Notes: generated from the letters alone by a model not told the origin. Counted from the first letter of the stretch, positions 38,829-48,037 are shown. The stretch: DNA of 64,000 bases from an uncultured Idiomarina sp. (GCA_946885915.1 CAMPHF010000003.1:186001-250000); one strand, 5' to 3'. A program made the numbers and translations.

Positions 38829-39258
38829 GCATAGCTGACCTTGCCAGGCCTGCTTCGCCCTGTAGTGACGCGATCAACGGGCAGGAAACATTCCCCTTTC
38901 GTGCATGGCAGGCGCACACGAGTTCAGACAGCACGGTTTCCATGCGCGCCAAGTCGGCCATCTTCTCGCGCACGTCCTTGAGCTTGTGTTCGGCCAGGCT
39001 GCTGGCCTCCTCGCAGTGGGTGCCAACGTCGAGCCGCAACAGCTCGGCAATCTCGTCCAGACTGAACCCCAGCCGCTGTGCCGATTTCACGAATTTCACC
39101 CGAACCACGTCCGCCTCCCCATAGCGGCGGATGCTGCCGTAAGGCTTGTCCGGTTCCGGCAACAGGCCCTTGCGCTGATAGAAGCGGATTGTCTCCACGT
39201 TGACCCCGGCCGCCTTGGCAAAAACGCCAATGGTCAGGTTTTCCAAATTATTTTCCAT
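38824..39258 (-). CDS. merR: Mercury-responsive regulator MerR
   Basis: 144 residues from ATG 39258; the frame extends upstream to 39393 but that part runs through the operator and into merT. Helix-turn-helix [29 protein letters not shown], long dimer helix, and the three Hg-binding cysteines in [14 protein letters not shown] and VSCPLI. It represses the mer operon without mercury and activates it by distorting the promoter when Hg(II) binds. Divergent from merT across the mer operator. Confidence 0.97.
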   Translation of the reverse strand: MENNLENLTIGVFAKAAGVNVETIRFYQRKGLLPEPDKPYGSIRRYGEADVVRVKFVKSAQRLGFSLDEIAELLRLDVGTHCEEASSLAEHKLKDVREKMADLARMETVLSELVCACHARKGNVSCPLIASLQGEAGLARSAMP

Positions 39259-39263
39259 ATCGC

Positions 39264-39294
39264 TTGACTCCGTACATGAGTACGGAAGTAAGGT
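39264..39294 (+). promoter_or_regulatory. mer operator-promoter
   Basis: TTGACT (39264-39269), 19-base spacer with the MerR dyad ccgtac-atga-gtacgg (39270-39285), and TAAGGT (39289-39294). This is the classic merTPCAD promoter. Confidence 0.95.
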
Positions 39295-39329
39295 TACGCT
39301 ATCCAATCCAAATTCAAAAGGGCCAACGT

Positions 39330-39680
39330 ATGTCTGAACCACAAAACGGGCGCGGTGCGCTCTTCGCCGGCGGGCTGGCCGCCATTCTTGCATCGACCTG
39401 CTGCCTGGGGCCGCTAGTACTGGTCGCCCTGGGCTTCTCCGGTGCTTGGATCGGCAACCTGACGGTGCTGGAACCCTATCGACCGTTGTTCATCGGCGCG
39501 GCGCTAGTGGCGCTGTTCTTCGCCTGGAAGCGGATTTACCGGCCCGTGCAGGCATGCAAGCCAGGTGAGGTCTGCGCGATTCCGCAGGTGCGCGCCACCT
39601 ACAAGCTGATTTTCTGGATCGTGGCCGTGCTGGTCCTGGTCGCGCTTGGATTTCCCTATGTCGTTCCATTTTTCTATTAA
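39330..39680 (+). CDS. merT: Mercuric ion transporter MerT
   Basis: 116 residues from ATG 39330 (the frame opens earlier but the part before is the operator region). Three membrane helices; the Cys pair in [11 protein letters not shown] lies in the first helix and a second pair ([11 protein letters not shown]) on the cytoplasmic loop. It takes Hg(II) from MerP through the inner membrane to MerA. Fourteen-base gap to merP. Confidence 0.96.
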   Translation: MSEPQNGRGALFAGGLAAILASTCCLGPLVLVALGFSGAWIGNLTVLEPYRPLFIGAALVALFFAWKRIYRPVQACKPGEVCAIPQVRATYKLIFWIVAVLVLVALGFPYVVPFFY

Positions 39681-39693
39681 CCAGGAGTTCATC

Positions 39694-39969
39694 ATGAAGA
39701 AACTGTTTGCCTCCCTTGCCCTCGCCGCCGCTGTTGCCCCGGTGTGGGCCGCTACCCAGACCGTCACGCTAGCGGTTCCCGGCATGACTTGCGCCGCCTG
39801 CCCGATCACAGTCAAGAAAGCGCTCTCCAAGGTCGAAGGCGTGAGCAAGGTCGCTGTGGGCTTCGAGAAGCGCGAGGCCGTCGTCACTTTTGACGACACC
39901 AAGGCCAGCGTACAGAAGCTGACCAAGGCCACCGCAGACGCCGGCTATCCGTCCAGCGTCAAGCAGTGA
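39694..39969 (+). CDS. merP: Periplasmic mercury-binding protein MerP
   Basis: 91 residues. Signal peptide (ending VWAA), then one heavy-metal-associated domain with GMTCAACPITVKKAL; the Cys pair binds Hg(II) and hands it to MerT. The ribosome site caggag precedes ATG 39694. Confidence 0.97.
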   Translation: MKKLFASLALAAAVAPVWAATQTVTLAVPGMTCAACPITVKKALSKVEGVSKVAVGFEKREAVVTFDDTKASVQKLTKATADAGYPSSVKQ

Positions 39970-40004
39970 GCCAGCAAGCCAACGACAACAGCGAGAGCCG
40001 CTTC

Positions 40005-40427
40005 ATGGGACTGATGACACGCATTGCCGATAAAACCGGCGCGCTCGGCAGCGTCGTTTCCGCGATGGGCTGCGCCGCCTGCTTTCCAGCCCTCGCCAGC
40101 TTCGGCGCGGCCATCGGGCTGGGCTTCTTGAGCCAGTAAGAGGGACTGTTCATCAGCCGCCTGCTGCCGCTGTTTGCCGCGCTGGCCTTCCTGGCGAACG
40201 CGCTGGGTTGGTTCAGTCATCGGCAATGGCTGCGCAGTCTGCTCGGCATGATCGGCCCGGCCATCGTGTTTGCGGCCACGGTCTGGCTGCTCGGCAACTG
40301 GTGGACGGCGAACCTGATGTACGTCGGCCTGGCCTTGATGATTGGGGTGTCGATCTGGGACTTCGTGTCGCCGGCGCATCGCCGTTGCGGACCGGACGGC
40401 TGCGAACTCCCCGCCAAGCGCTTGTGA
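40005..40427 (+). pseudogene. merC: merC with a premature stop at codon 45
   Basis: The frame from ATG 40005 encodes the start of Tn21-type MerC (MGLMTRIADKTGALGSVVSA and MGCAACFPALASFGAAIGLG), then LSQ and a TAA at 40137-40139. After the stop the same register continues for 95 more sense codons (EGLFISRLLPLFAALAFLAN through WDFVSPAHRRCGPDGCELPA) to TGA 40425-40427. Total length would be 140 residues, as in Tn21. In Tn21 MerC, Tyr follows this Gln as far as I recall, so TAC to TAA is the simplest change. MerC is an accessory Hg(II) transporter; MerT here is intact, so resistance should persist. Confidence 0.9.
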
Positions 40428-42173
<1,746 letters not shown>

Positions 42174-42190
42174 GTACAAGGAGGTGTGCG

Positions 42191-42379
42191 ATGAGCGCCT
42201 ACACGGTATCGCAACTGGCCCATAACGCTGGGGTGAGCGTACATATCGTGCGCGACTACCTGGTGCGCGGCTTGTTACGGCCGGTGGCCTGCACCACGGG
42301 CGGCTACGGCGTGTTCGACGATGCGGCCTTGCAACGGCTTAGCGTGCTTTATTTTCCGTTTTCTGAGACGACCCCCTGA
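42191..42379 (+). pseudogene. merD: Truncated merD
   Basis: The first about 50 codons of MerD are kept ([20 protein letters not shown] onward to ALQRL, a MerR-like helix-turn-helix), then the frame runs straight into the right-end repeat and stops at TGA 42377-42379 inside the target duplication. The effector half of MerD and all genes after it are missing. MerD normally displaces MerR from the promoter to down-regulate mer; this remnant may keep DNA binding but lacks the rest. Confidence 0.92.
42338..42375 (-). repeat. Right 38-bp inverted repeat of the mer module
   Basis: Read on the minus strand it begins ggggtcgtctcagaaaacgg, the transposase-side end of Tn21-like elements. It starts within the merD frame at codon 50. 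Confidence 0.93.
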
Positions 42380-43095
42380 TGAAGCTGAAAGACCGGCAGA
42401 AGGTCGAGATCGTCAGCATGGACATGTGGAACCCCTACCGGGCAGCGGTCAAGGCTGTGCTGCCCCAGGCCCGTATCGTGGTCGATAAGTTCCATGTGGT
42501 GCGCATGGCCAACGATGCCCTAGAGAGAGTGCGCAAGGGCCTCAGAAAGGAGCTGAAACCGTCCCAGAGCCGGACTCTCAAGGGAGACCGGAAAATCCTG
42601 CTGAAACGCGCTCACGAAGTCTCAGACCGGGAGCGCCTCATCATGGAGACCTGGACAGGCGCGTTCCCGCAACTGCTGGCCGCCTACGAGCACAAGGAGC
42701 GCTTCTACGGCATCTGGGACGCCACCACACGGCTCCAGGCAGAAGCCGCCCTGGACGAGTGGATAGCCACCATCCCGAAGGGCCAAAAGGAAGTCTGGAG
42801 CGATCTGGTCAGGGCAGTGGGAAACTGGCGCGAAGAGACCATGACCTACTTCGAGACGGACATGCCCGTCACCAACGCTTACACGGAGTCCATCAATCGA
42901 CTGGCCAAGGACAAGAACCGTGAAGGGCGCGGTTACTCCTTCGAGGTGATGCGGGCACGAATGCTCTACACCACGAAGCACAAGAAGAAGGCACCGACTG
43001 CGAAGGTCTCTCCTTTCTACAAGAAAACCATCGGTTACGGACTGCCGGACTTCGCAGAGGAACTCAACTACGGAGTCGATCTATCAACCATCTGA
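42376..43095 (+). pseudogene. tnpA: ISL3-family transposase, C-terminal fragment (with right ctgat copy)
   Basis: 42376-42380 is the duplicated ctgat. From 42381 the transposase continues in register: KLKDRQKVEIVSMDMWNPYRAAVKAVLPQARIVVDKFHVVRMAN with the second catalytic Asp and the conserved DKFHV motif, and TNAYTESINRLAKDKNREGRGYSFEVMRARMLY with the final Glu region. An ATG at 42379 overlaps the truncated merD stop (TGATG), so the fragment could be translated alone, but it lacks the DNA-binding half and first Asp. Confidence 0.92.
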
Positions 43096-43129
43096 GGGTG
43101 GTATCAGATTGATGGGGTGAAGGTGCCCC

Positions 43130-43153
43130 ATCAACCATTAAATCCGTATACCC
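43130..43153 (-). repeat. Right terminal inverted repeat of the ISL3 element
   Basis: atcaaccattaaatccgtat and then accc; reverse complement of the left end with three mismatches. Followed by the second caaaaaat (43154-43161). Confidence 0.88.
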
Positions 43154-43154
43154 C

Positions 43155-43184
43155 AAAAAATAAGGGGCACTACTGCGCCCCTTA
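43155..43184 (-). terminator. Terminator of the short integrase gene
   Basis: Stem taaggggc / gcccctta (43161-43168, 43177-43184) followed on the minus strand by a six-T run, which is part of the ISL3 target duplication. The stem includes the integrase stop codon. Confidence 0.75.
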
Positions 43185-43742
43185 GATTTCAAGCTCCATA
43201 AAGTCACGATCGATGTCATCTTGGGTGATACCAATGTAACGTAAGGTCACGGCCTCAGAGCTGTGGCGAAGCATCTTCATCACGCGGCCCAAGTCTTTGG
43301 TGTTTTGGTACAGGTGGTAGCCTCGCGTTTTGCGCATCGAGTGCGTTCCCAGCGCCAGCCCAACCTCGTCACCTATAATAGCAATGGCTTTGCTCACGTA
43401 GCGCCGACTGAGTGGCTTAGGGCCCTTATTGAGCGACCAGCGGTTGCGGTAGGACTGGAACAGGTAAACGTGGTCCGGGCTCTCTGCTTTAATGCGCTCA
43501 ATAATGGCTCGCGCTTTGTCGTTGAGTTTAATAACCGCTGTTTTACCCGTTTTGCTCTCCACAACGCGTAAGGTGTCCCCCTCGATGTCGGCAAAGCGAA
43601 TGTTGAGCAAGTCAGATATGCGCAGCGCCAGGTTCAGGCCCAAATCCCAAACATCGGCCATTTGCTTGCCAAAGGTGCGCTCAAGTAAGTGGCTTACAAG
43701 CTTCACGGTATCGAGGTTTTTGACTGCATAGACTTCTGCCAT
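43182..43742 (-). CDS. Short tyrosine recombinase
   Basis: 186 residues from ATG 43742 (ribosome site aaggaac before it). Only the catalytic domain is present: first Arg in NLALRISDLLNIRF, HxxR in LGTHSMRKTRGYHLY, His in VMKMLRHSSEAVTLRY and the nucleophile Tyr in RYIGITQDD. The N-terminal core-binding domain is very short. Such mini-integrases are common in islands of Vibrio and Shewanella-type bacteria; it may act on a different site than the main integrase at 58985-60181, or may resolve or invert DNA. Confidence 0.85.
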   Translation of the reverse strand: MAEVYAVKNLDTVKLVSHLLERTFGKQMADVWDLGLNLALRISDLLNIRFADIEGDTLRVVESKTGKTAVIKLNDKARAIIERIKAESPDHVYLFQSYRNRWSLNKGPKPLSRRYVSKAIAIIGDEVGLALGTHSMRKTRGYHLYQNTKDLGRVMKMLRHSSEAVTLRYIGITQDDIDRDFMELEI

Positions 43743-43772
43743 GGTTGTGTTCCTTTTTTCTCGTATAACGTC

Positions 43773-43817
43773 AAAACGGGAACTTCGAAGCCTATTTGAC
43801 TCCAAAGCTCCCGTTTT
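43773..43817 (-). terminator. Terminator of the RadC-like operon
   Basis: Outer stem aaaacggga / tcccgtttt with a long imperfect inner arm, ending in T-rich sequence in both directions. It lies 28 bases past the last gene of the radC operon. Confidence 0.55.
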
Positions 43818-43844
43818 TATTGGCTTGCAGTGTTCCCATATTGC

Positions 43845-44309
43845 TTATTTGGGAACTTCGCTGCTCGGTGGTGGATTCTTCCCCATAAATGCGCGCTGAA
43901 ACACGCGAACTCCCGCATCCGTCAGTGCATCGGCAATCTGTTGGATGAAATGCTCGCGGTTTAGGCTAATGTCTGGGTTGAAGATGTACTTATTGAAGGT
44001 AATGACGGCGGCATATGCGTCAGCCTCACGCGCCACCCGCATGATTTCCTCGCGGTCGACGTCGTAGCGATTAATGATAATGCTGCGCTCGAACTTGTAC
44101 GAAGAAATCACCTCGCCCTTGTTATCGAGAAACAGCAATCCAAACACGCCGTACTCGATATCGTTGTCGAGCGGCTCTCGCGCGCCAGGCTGTTGCTGGT
44201 GATGCGTCTGAGCTGGCTGTTTACGCAGTTGTGGCAGAATCGCCAGCGCTGTGAGTACCGCGTTCACGCCAAATACAATCCATTTGCCTTTTGATGTTGG
44301 TGTTTTCAT
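43845..44309 (-). CDS. Membrane-anchored degenerate RadC/JAB-domain protein
   Basis: 154 residues from ATG 44309. One N-terminal helix (WIVFGVNAVLTALAILPQL), a Gln/His-rich linker, then a domain that aligns with the neighbouring RadC: GVFGLLFLDNKGEVISSYKF against EVFSIMLLDSQHRLIEYREM, DREEIMRVAREADAYAAVIT against YTREIIKAVVQTNSAAVICS, and REHFIQQIADALTDAGVRVF against VTERLKRALDLIDVTLLDHI. The metal-binding SHNHPSG of RadC is replaced by FNKYIFN, so it should be inactive as a JAB hydrolase. It starts ten bases after radC and is probably cotranscribed. Confidence 0.65.
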   Translation of the reverse strand: MKTPTSKGKWIVFGVNAVLTALAILPQLRKQPAQTHHQQQPGAREPLDNDIEYGVFGLLFLDNKGEVISSYKFERSIIINRYDVDREEIMRVAREADAYAAVITFNKYIFNPDISLNREHFIQQIADALTDAGVRVFQRAFMGKNPPPSSEVPK

Positions 44310-44319
44310 GGTGGCCTCC

Positions 44320-44811
44320 TTATAACAATCCGCGTTCAGCGAAGGACACCGTGGTTTCACCCACGACAATATGGTCGAGCAATGTCACGTCAATCAGGTC
44401 TAGCGCTCGCTTTAAACGCTCGGTTACACGGATATCCGCTTGCGAGGGCTCAGGTACGCCAGAGGGGTGATTGTGCGAGCAGATAACGGCTGCGGAGTTG
44501 GTTTGTACCACCGCTTTGATAATTTCACGGGTGTACACCGGTGCGGCGTTAATCGTTCCTGCGAACATTTCGCGATACTCAATCAGGCGGTGCTGTGAGT
44601 CGAGTAACATAATGCTGAATACCTCACGGTCCTTGTGGGCAAGTTTGTATTGCAGGAAATCCTTCACGGCTTTGGGCTCACAATAAGCATCGCCGCGCTG
44701 GAAGCGCTCTTCAATAAGCTGGCTGGCGCGCTCGAACAACTCTGGCTCGGTTAAGCGCCGTGTAGTGACGTAGTTTTTCTTAGGTTTGGGACAAGTCTTA
44801 TCTGTGTGCAT
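44320..44811 (-). CDS. radC: RadC-family JAB-domain protein
   Basis: 163 residues from ATG 44811 with gaagg eight bases upstream (a TTG start at 44826 is less likely). Typical short island RadC: an N-terminal helical part (RRLTEPELFERASQLIEERFQRGDAYCEPKAVKDFLQYKL), then the JAB fold with REVFSIMLLDSQHRLIEY and the intact metal-binding EXnSHNHPSGVPEPSQAD motif. Homologs (YkfG, YfjY) sit in CP4-type islands; their role is unproven, despite the old DNA-repair name. Shares an upstream 39-base element with the LytTR gene. Confidence 0.9.
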   Translation of the reverse strand: MHTDKTCPKPKKNYVTTRRLTEPELFERASQLIEERFQRGDAYCEPKAVKDFLQYKLAHKDREVFSIMLLDSQHRLIEYREMFAGTINAAPVYTREIIKAVVQTNSAAVICSHNHPSGVPEPSQADIRVTERLKRALDLIDVTLLDHIVVGETTVSFAERGLL

Positions 44812-44835
44812 GATTGAATCCTTCAATAATAGAAA

Positions 44836-44874
44836 TGCACACCTGTGATATAGGTTTGAAATTTGGTTGAATCG
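44836..44874 (-). promoter_or_regulatory. Shared 39-base upstream element, radC copy
   Basis: Matches 46220-46258 at 32 of 39 bases without gaps. The most conserved core is tgatataggt. It lies 25-63 bases before the radC start, so it probably contains a promoter or operator used at both places. Confidence 0.55.
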
Positions 44875-44892
44875 CCACCTGCTTAGCCAAAT

Positions 44893-44917
44893 AAAAAAAG
44901 AGGAGCCGAAGCTCCCC
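44893..44917 (-). terminator. Terminator of the 44935-45276 gene
   Basis: Stem ggagc-cgaa-gctcc, extended by neighbouring pairs, followed on the minus strand by seven T. Confidence 0.7.
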
Positions 44918-44934
44918 TTGTTGGCTCAATGAGT

Positions 44935-45276
44935 TCACTTTTTGTACGTAACAGTAAGTGTACCGGTTATCCGATTCTTAGCGATTTCATAGTCTGGGTC
45001 GTACGTCAGTAGATTGTGTGCGCCCATAAACGCTGCCGACGCAACACCAAACAATGCAGTCGGCCCGAAGAATGAACCGGCCATCAGTGTTTTTCTGGCT
45101 TTGGCAAACACGCGGGATTTCATACCTAAGTTGTCGATATGCTTCTCCAGCGTCTTAATGGCTTCAGGAAAGAACCGGTGTGGTATTTCGGAAATAATGA
45201 AGCTTTCATGGTCCTTAAGCAACTTCAGCAGCTTTTCATCTGCCAACTCGTCAAGCTTGTAAACGCGAATATCCAT
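44935..45276 (-). CDS. Hypothetical protein with a hydrophobic middle segment
   Basis: 113 residues. Charged N-terminal half (MDIRVYKLDELADEKLLKLLKDHESFIISEIPHRFFPEAIKTLEKH), a small-residue hydrophobic stretch (SFFGPTALFGVASAAFMGAHNLLTYD) and a basic beta-like end (ITGTLTVTYKK). No family recognised. It is part of a run of minus-strand genes of unknown function within the island. Confidence 0.55.
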   Translation of the reverse strand: MDIRVYKLDELADEKLLKLLKDHESFIISEIPHRFFPEAIKTLEKHIDNLGMKSRVFAKARKTLMAGSFFGPTALFGVASAAFMGAHNLLTYDPDYEIAKNRITGTLTVTYKK

Positions 45277-45305
45277 AACCTTGTCTCGCTATGTTGATAA
45301 CCTAA

Positions 45306-45656
45306 TTAGTACTCGTAAACCCAAGCGCCTTCGCTCGAAACAATCTCAATTTCAGACGCAGTGCAGCCTATTTTTGACTGCACGCCAGCGCGTTCGCCAA
45401 AGCGCAGCGTGACCGGCAAAACATCTTGATTGGTCAGAACGTTTTGATAGCGCGTTTCACAGTTACCACGGTTAAAAATGACATCTTCAATCACTACCTC
45501 ATCGGCCCGCGCGGTAATCACCACTTCAGCATAGGGTTGGCCGTTGAATGAGTTCTGCTTGTCATACAGCTCAATATCGAAGTTTGGTTCGGCATCGCTA
45601 CAAGCAACCGAGGCTGCGGCTAATGTGGTAATAGCAAGTAACTTGAGTGCTTTCAT
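45306..45656 (-). CDS. Small lipoprotein
   Basis: 116 residues from ATG 45656 with aaggagacccc before it; the frame runs on to 45713 but that part lacks coding features. Lipobox VAC at Cys 19, then an acidic beta-rich domain with two cysteines (NRGNCETRY and SKIGCTASEIEI) that may form a disulfide. Function unknown. Confidence 0.7.
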   Translation of the reverse strand: MKALKLLAITTLAAASVACSDAEPNFDIELYDKQNSFNGQPYAEVVITARADEVVIEDVIFNRGNCETRYQNVLTNQDVLPVTLRFGERAGVQSKIGCTASEIEIVSSEGAWVYEY

Positions 45657-45778
45657 GGGGTCTCCTTGAAAAAATAAGCATTCCTTTGATTGGGGTAATG
45701 GCGAGGTTTTCACACTTTGTAAAAGCTGGAGTTAAATTGTGGCGAGCGTGACGATTTCAGGGGCGAAGTTTCAATGCT

Positions 45779-46150
45779 CTAGCTTGTACCTCCATCCTCC
45801 AACAAATCGTCCGCCGTTCCGAGTGCGTCCATAAAAGCCCCTTTGAACTGCGCGCCAATCGGCAACTGGCGACCATCCGACATGATGCACTCGCTGTAAC
45901 GGCCAAGCTCACTCTGAACAACCTTTAAATGCTGAAGATTAATTACATGGCTGCGATGAATTTGAACAAAGTAACTTGGCAAGCGCTTAACAATTGAGTG
46001 CATCGTTGCCCGATGCAAAGCTCTTCCCTCATCAAAGTAAAGCTCCACGTAATTTCCTGCCGCACGCAGCGAAACGATATCTTTAACCTTAACTAGGACA
46101 ATTTTTCCTGGTTCAGCTTTTACAGCTAGCATTCCGAAGTCGTTAACCAT
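45779..46150 (-). CDS. LytTR-type DNA-binding regulator
   Basis: 123 residues, nearly all one LytTR domain: LVKVKDIVSLRAAGNYVELYFDEGRALHRATMHSIVKRLPSYFVQIHRSHVINLQHLKVVQSELGRYSECIMSDGRQLPIG. The pattern AxxNYVxLYF and FVQIHRSHVIN is diagnostic. There is no receiver or membrane domain, so it acts alone or through other signals. Its upstream region carries the 39-base element also found before radC and a 9-bp inverted repeat. Confidence 0.88.
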   Translation of the reverse strand: MVNDFGMLAVKAEPGKIVLVKVKDIVSLRAAGNYVELYFDEGRALHRATMHSIVKRLPSYFVQIHRSHVINLQHLKVVQSELGRYSECIMSDGRQLPIGAQFKGAFMDALGTADDLLEDGGTS

Positions 46151-46188
46151 CTTTAATGACTCCGAGTGGCCAACGAGCGAATGTTGAT

Positions 46189-46226
46189 CTGTGCATAGCG
46201 CCTCCCGTCCGTTTGGTTATGCACAG
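46189..46226. promoter_or_regulatory. 9-bp inverted repeat before the LytTR gene
   Basis: ctgtgcata (46189-46197) and tatgcacag (46218-46226) are perfect inverted copies 20 bases apart. A possible operator for the LytTR protein or a leader hairpin. Confidence 0.4.
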
Positions 46227-46258
46227 GCGTGATATAGGTCTGAATATTGGTGGAATCG
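46220..46258 (-). promoter_or_regulatory. Shared 39-base upstream element, LytTR copy
   Basis: Counterpart of 44836-44874. It overlaps the right arm of the inverted repeat and lies 70-108 bases before the LytTR start. Confidence 0.55.
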
Positions 46259-46461
46259 GTAATTCATTCATTACAGCGTTTGCACATCTGATGTCCATAT
46301 CACTACTCATCATGCGAACTTAGTTTGGGCTGGTGCTGAACTCGGATTGTGTCAAATGAATGACTTTCTGGCGCAAAATGCCGCAAACGAGTCAATTTCA
46401 ATGCCCAAGCGCGCGTTTAAAGTGGTGAATGAGTAATTTTCAGACAATAAGGAGCCATTTC

Positions 46462-47100
46462 ATGGCAATAGAACGCTTAGAAGCCCACCACATTGAACTT
46501 ATTCACCGTATATTTCACGATTCCCAATATGGTGAAGGCGCTAGCCCTACGAATAAGGCGGCCCTAGACCAAGTATTAAATGTAGTCATGCTCCCCGATA
46601 ACCAACGGGTTCACTCATGCACGCGCCTAGCCGCTCTTTATGCCGTTGAACTGTTCAGAGCTAGGCCTTGGGGCCAACAAACTGCCGATACGGCTATGGT
46701 GACAGCACTAGTGCTCATGCGGTTGTGCGGTGCCGATATTGAGGCTGGCGAGAACCACGACCTTTACGATCATTTACGACTTCAACCGGCTATTTGGGAT
46801 TACGAGCGAACGCTACAAAGCTACGTAACCCGCACAGCCTGGAGTGACACAGTTTGTCGTGATGCATTCGATACGGAGCAAAATATTGGTGGCTTAAATT
46901 CACCATTAATGCTGACGCGTATTCGCCAAGAAGTAATAGACATAGCGAGAAATTACTTGATCAACCCGTTACACGGTTACGAGCGACCACCTTTAACATC
47001 GCCAACTACTGATGAAATGATGGAACAGGACCGTCGGGAGCTGATTGGTCGATGTGAAGCTTGGGAATACGCACGAGAGCATCGCAGGCTGAGTCGATAG
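46462..47100 (+). CDS. Doc/Fic-like protein lacking the catalytic motif
   Basis: 212 residues from ATG 46462 (aaggag upstream; the frame opens earlier at 46429). Residues 5-95 follow the Doc fold without gaps: IELIHRIFHDSQYGEGASPTNKAALDQVL, then AALYAVELFRARPWGQQTADTAMVTALVLMRLCGADI, where Doc has A..Y..A..RGHIFNDANKRTALNSALLFLRRNG. The catalytic HxFxDANKR is replaced by RPWGQQTADT, so phosphotransfer or AMPylation should be absent. The C-terminal 100 residues are helical and unrelated. The assignment is by pattern only. Confidence 0.5.
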   Translation: MAIERLEAHHIELIHRIFHDSQYGEGASPTNKAALDQVLNVVMLPDNQRVHSCTRLAALYAVELFRARPWGQQTADTAMVTALVLMRLCGADIEAGENHDLYDHLRLQPAIWDYERTLQSYVTRTAWSDTVCRDAFDTEQNIGGLNSPLMLTRIRQEVIDIARNYLINPLHGYERPPLTSPTTDEMMEQDRRELIGRCEAWEYAREHRRLSR

Positions 47101-47158
47101 GCAAAACGCATAATTAATTACATGGCGTGCAAATCCTCTGAACAGAGGAGATCAGAAC

Positions 47159-47344
47159 ATGTCATACCAACTCATAAAGCTTCAGGACGTCTCAAAACTT
47201 ACCACCCTCAGCCGCTCAAGCATTTACCGATTGATTAAAGATGGAATGTTCCCTGCCCCAGTTAATTTGGGCTATCGCTCGGTCGCTTGGGTTGAGCATG
47301 AGGTGATTGAATGGGTGGAGTCGCGCTTGGCGGAGCGCAATTGA
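47159..47344 (+). CDS. alpA: AlpA-family regulator
   Basis: 61 residues. LIKLQDVSKLTTLSRSSIYRLIKDGMFPAPVNLGYRSVAWVEHEVIEWVESRLAER is a complete AlpA winged helix-turn-helix of the MerR-like excisionase type. In E. coli CP4-57 AlpA activates the ssrA integrase and so triggers excision; the same role is likely here. Good ribosome site (agaggagatcagaac) before the ATG. Confidence 0.92.
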   Translation: MSYQLIKLQDVSKLTTLSRSSIYRLIKDGMFPAPVNLGYRSVAWVEHEVIEWVESRLAERN

Positions 47345-47425
47345 GGTTATGCCTTGAGTATAAAAGTCGCGCACTTTTCGATAAATGCTAAAGTGAGCAA
47401 ATGAAGCTTAACTGAGGAGACAAGC

Positions 47426-48037
47426 ATGCTAGATATTTTTACTAAGCCAGAGTTTCTAGCCGGTATGATAGGCGTGGTGCTAGGTGCTTTAATACCCATT
47501 ACATACGAAGCTATAAAAACATACTTAGCTTTTCGAAAACGGAAAACCTATACCGGGATTCAGCTGATAACTGCCCTGCCAAAATTTGTAGATGATTGTG
47601 CAAATGTAGCGATTGACGATGGAAAGGAAAATGGCCAGTTAGTAAACGAGCGGCATTGCGGGCAAGCACCAGAACCTGATTTGAATCTTGATTTTAATCA
47701 TTTGGATTGGACTGTGTTGTCGAAAAAAATGATGCACGACATATTGATGCTGCCGTCAGATCTTACGAAATGCAAACTTTATATACAGGAGTGCGCCTAT
47801 CGGGAAGGCCACGACTACTCGGACACCTTTGTCGAGAGACGTTTAAAGTTTTCCCAGCTGGGCCTGCATGCTAATAAAATTTTAGTAGGCCTGTACCGTG
47901 AGTTGGGGCTAGTCAAAAAAGCAGCTGTAATTGACTTTGATTCGGAAGAAACCTTACGCCGGAGTAAGGAGAATATGGACGAGGTCATACAACATCTAAG
48001 AAATAACAAAACCGTCATCCCACCTATATTGAAATAA
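47426..48037 (+). CDS. Hypothetical membrane-anchored protein
   Basis: 203 residues with one N-terminal helix (FLAGMIGVVLGALIPITYEAI) and a helical cytoplasmic part. No family recognised. Ribosome site gaggagacaagc before ATG. It lies between alpA and the restriction operon and could belong to either. Confidence 0.55.
   Translation: MLDIFTKPEFLAGMIGVVLGALIPITYEAIKTYLAFRKRKTYTGIQLITALPKFVDDCANVAIDDGKENGQLVNERHCGQAPEPDLNLDFNHLDWTVLSKKMMHDILMLPSDLTKCKLYIQECAYREGHDYSDTFVERRLKFSQLGLHANKILVGLYRELGLVKKAAVIDFDSEETLRRSKENMDEVIQHLRNNKTVIPPILK

Larger units (their letters stand above)
46151..46461. promoter_or_regulatory. Divergent region between the LytTR and Doc-like genes
   Basis: 311 bases. Contains the 9-bp inverted repeat (46189-46226) and the 39-base shared element (46220-46258); the rest shows no gene. 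Confidence 0.5.

Noticed and set aside
39258..39393. Longer merR frame starting at 39393
   Set aside because: The extra 45 codons run through the mer operator-promoter and the beginning of merT; ATG 39258 gives the standard 144-residue MerR.
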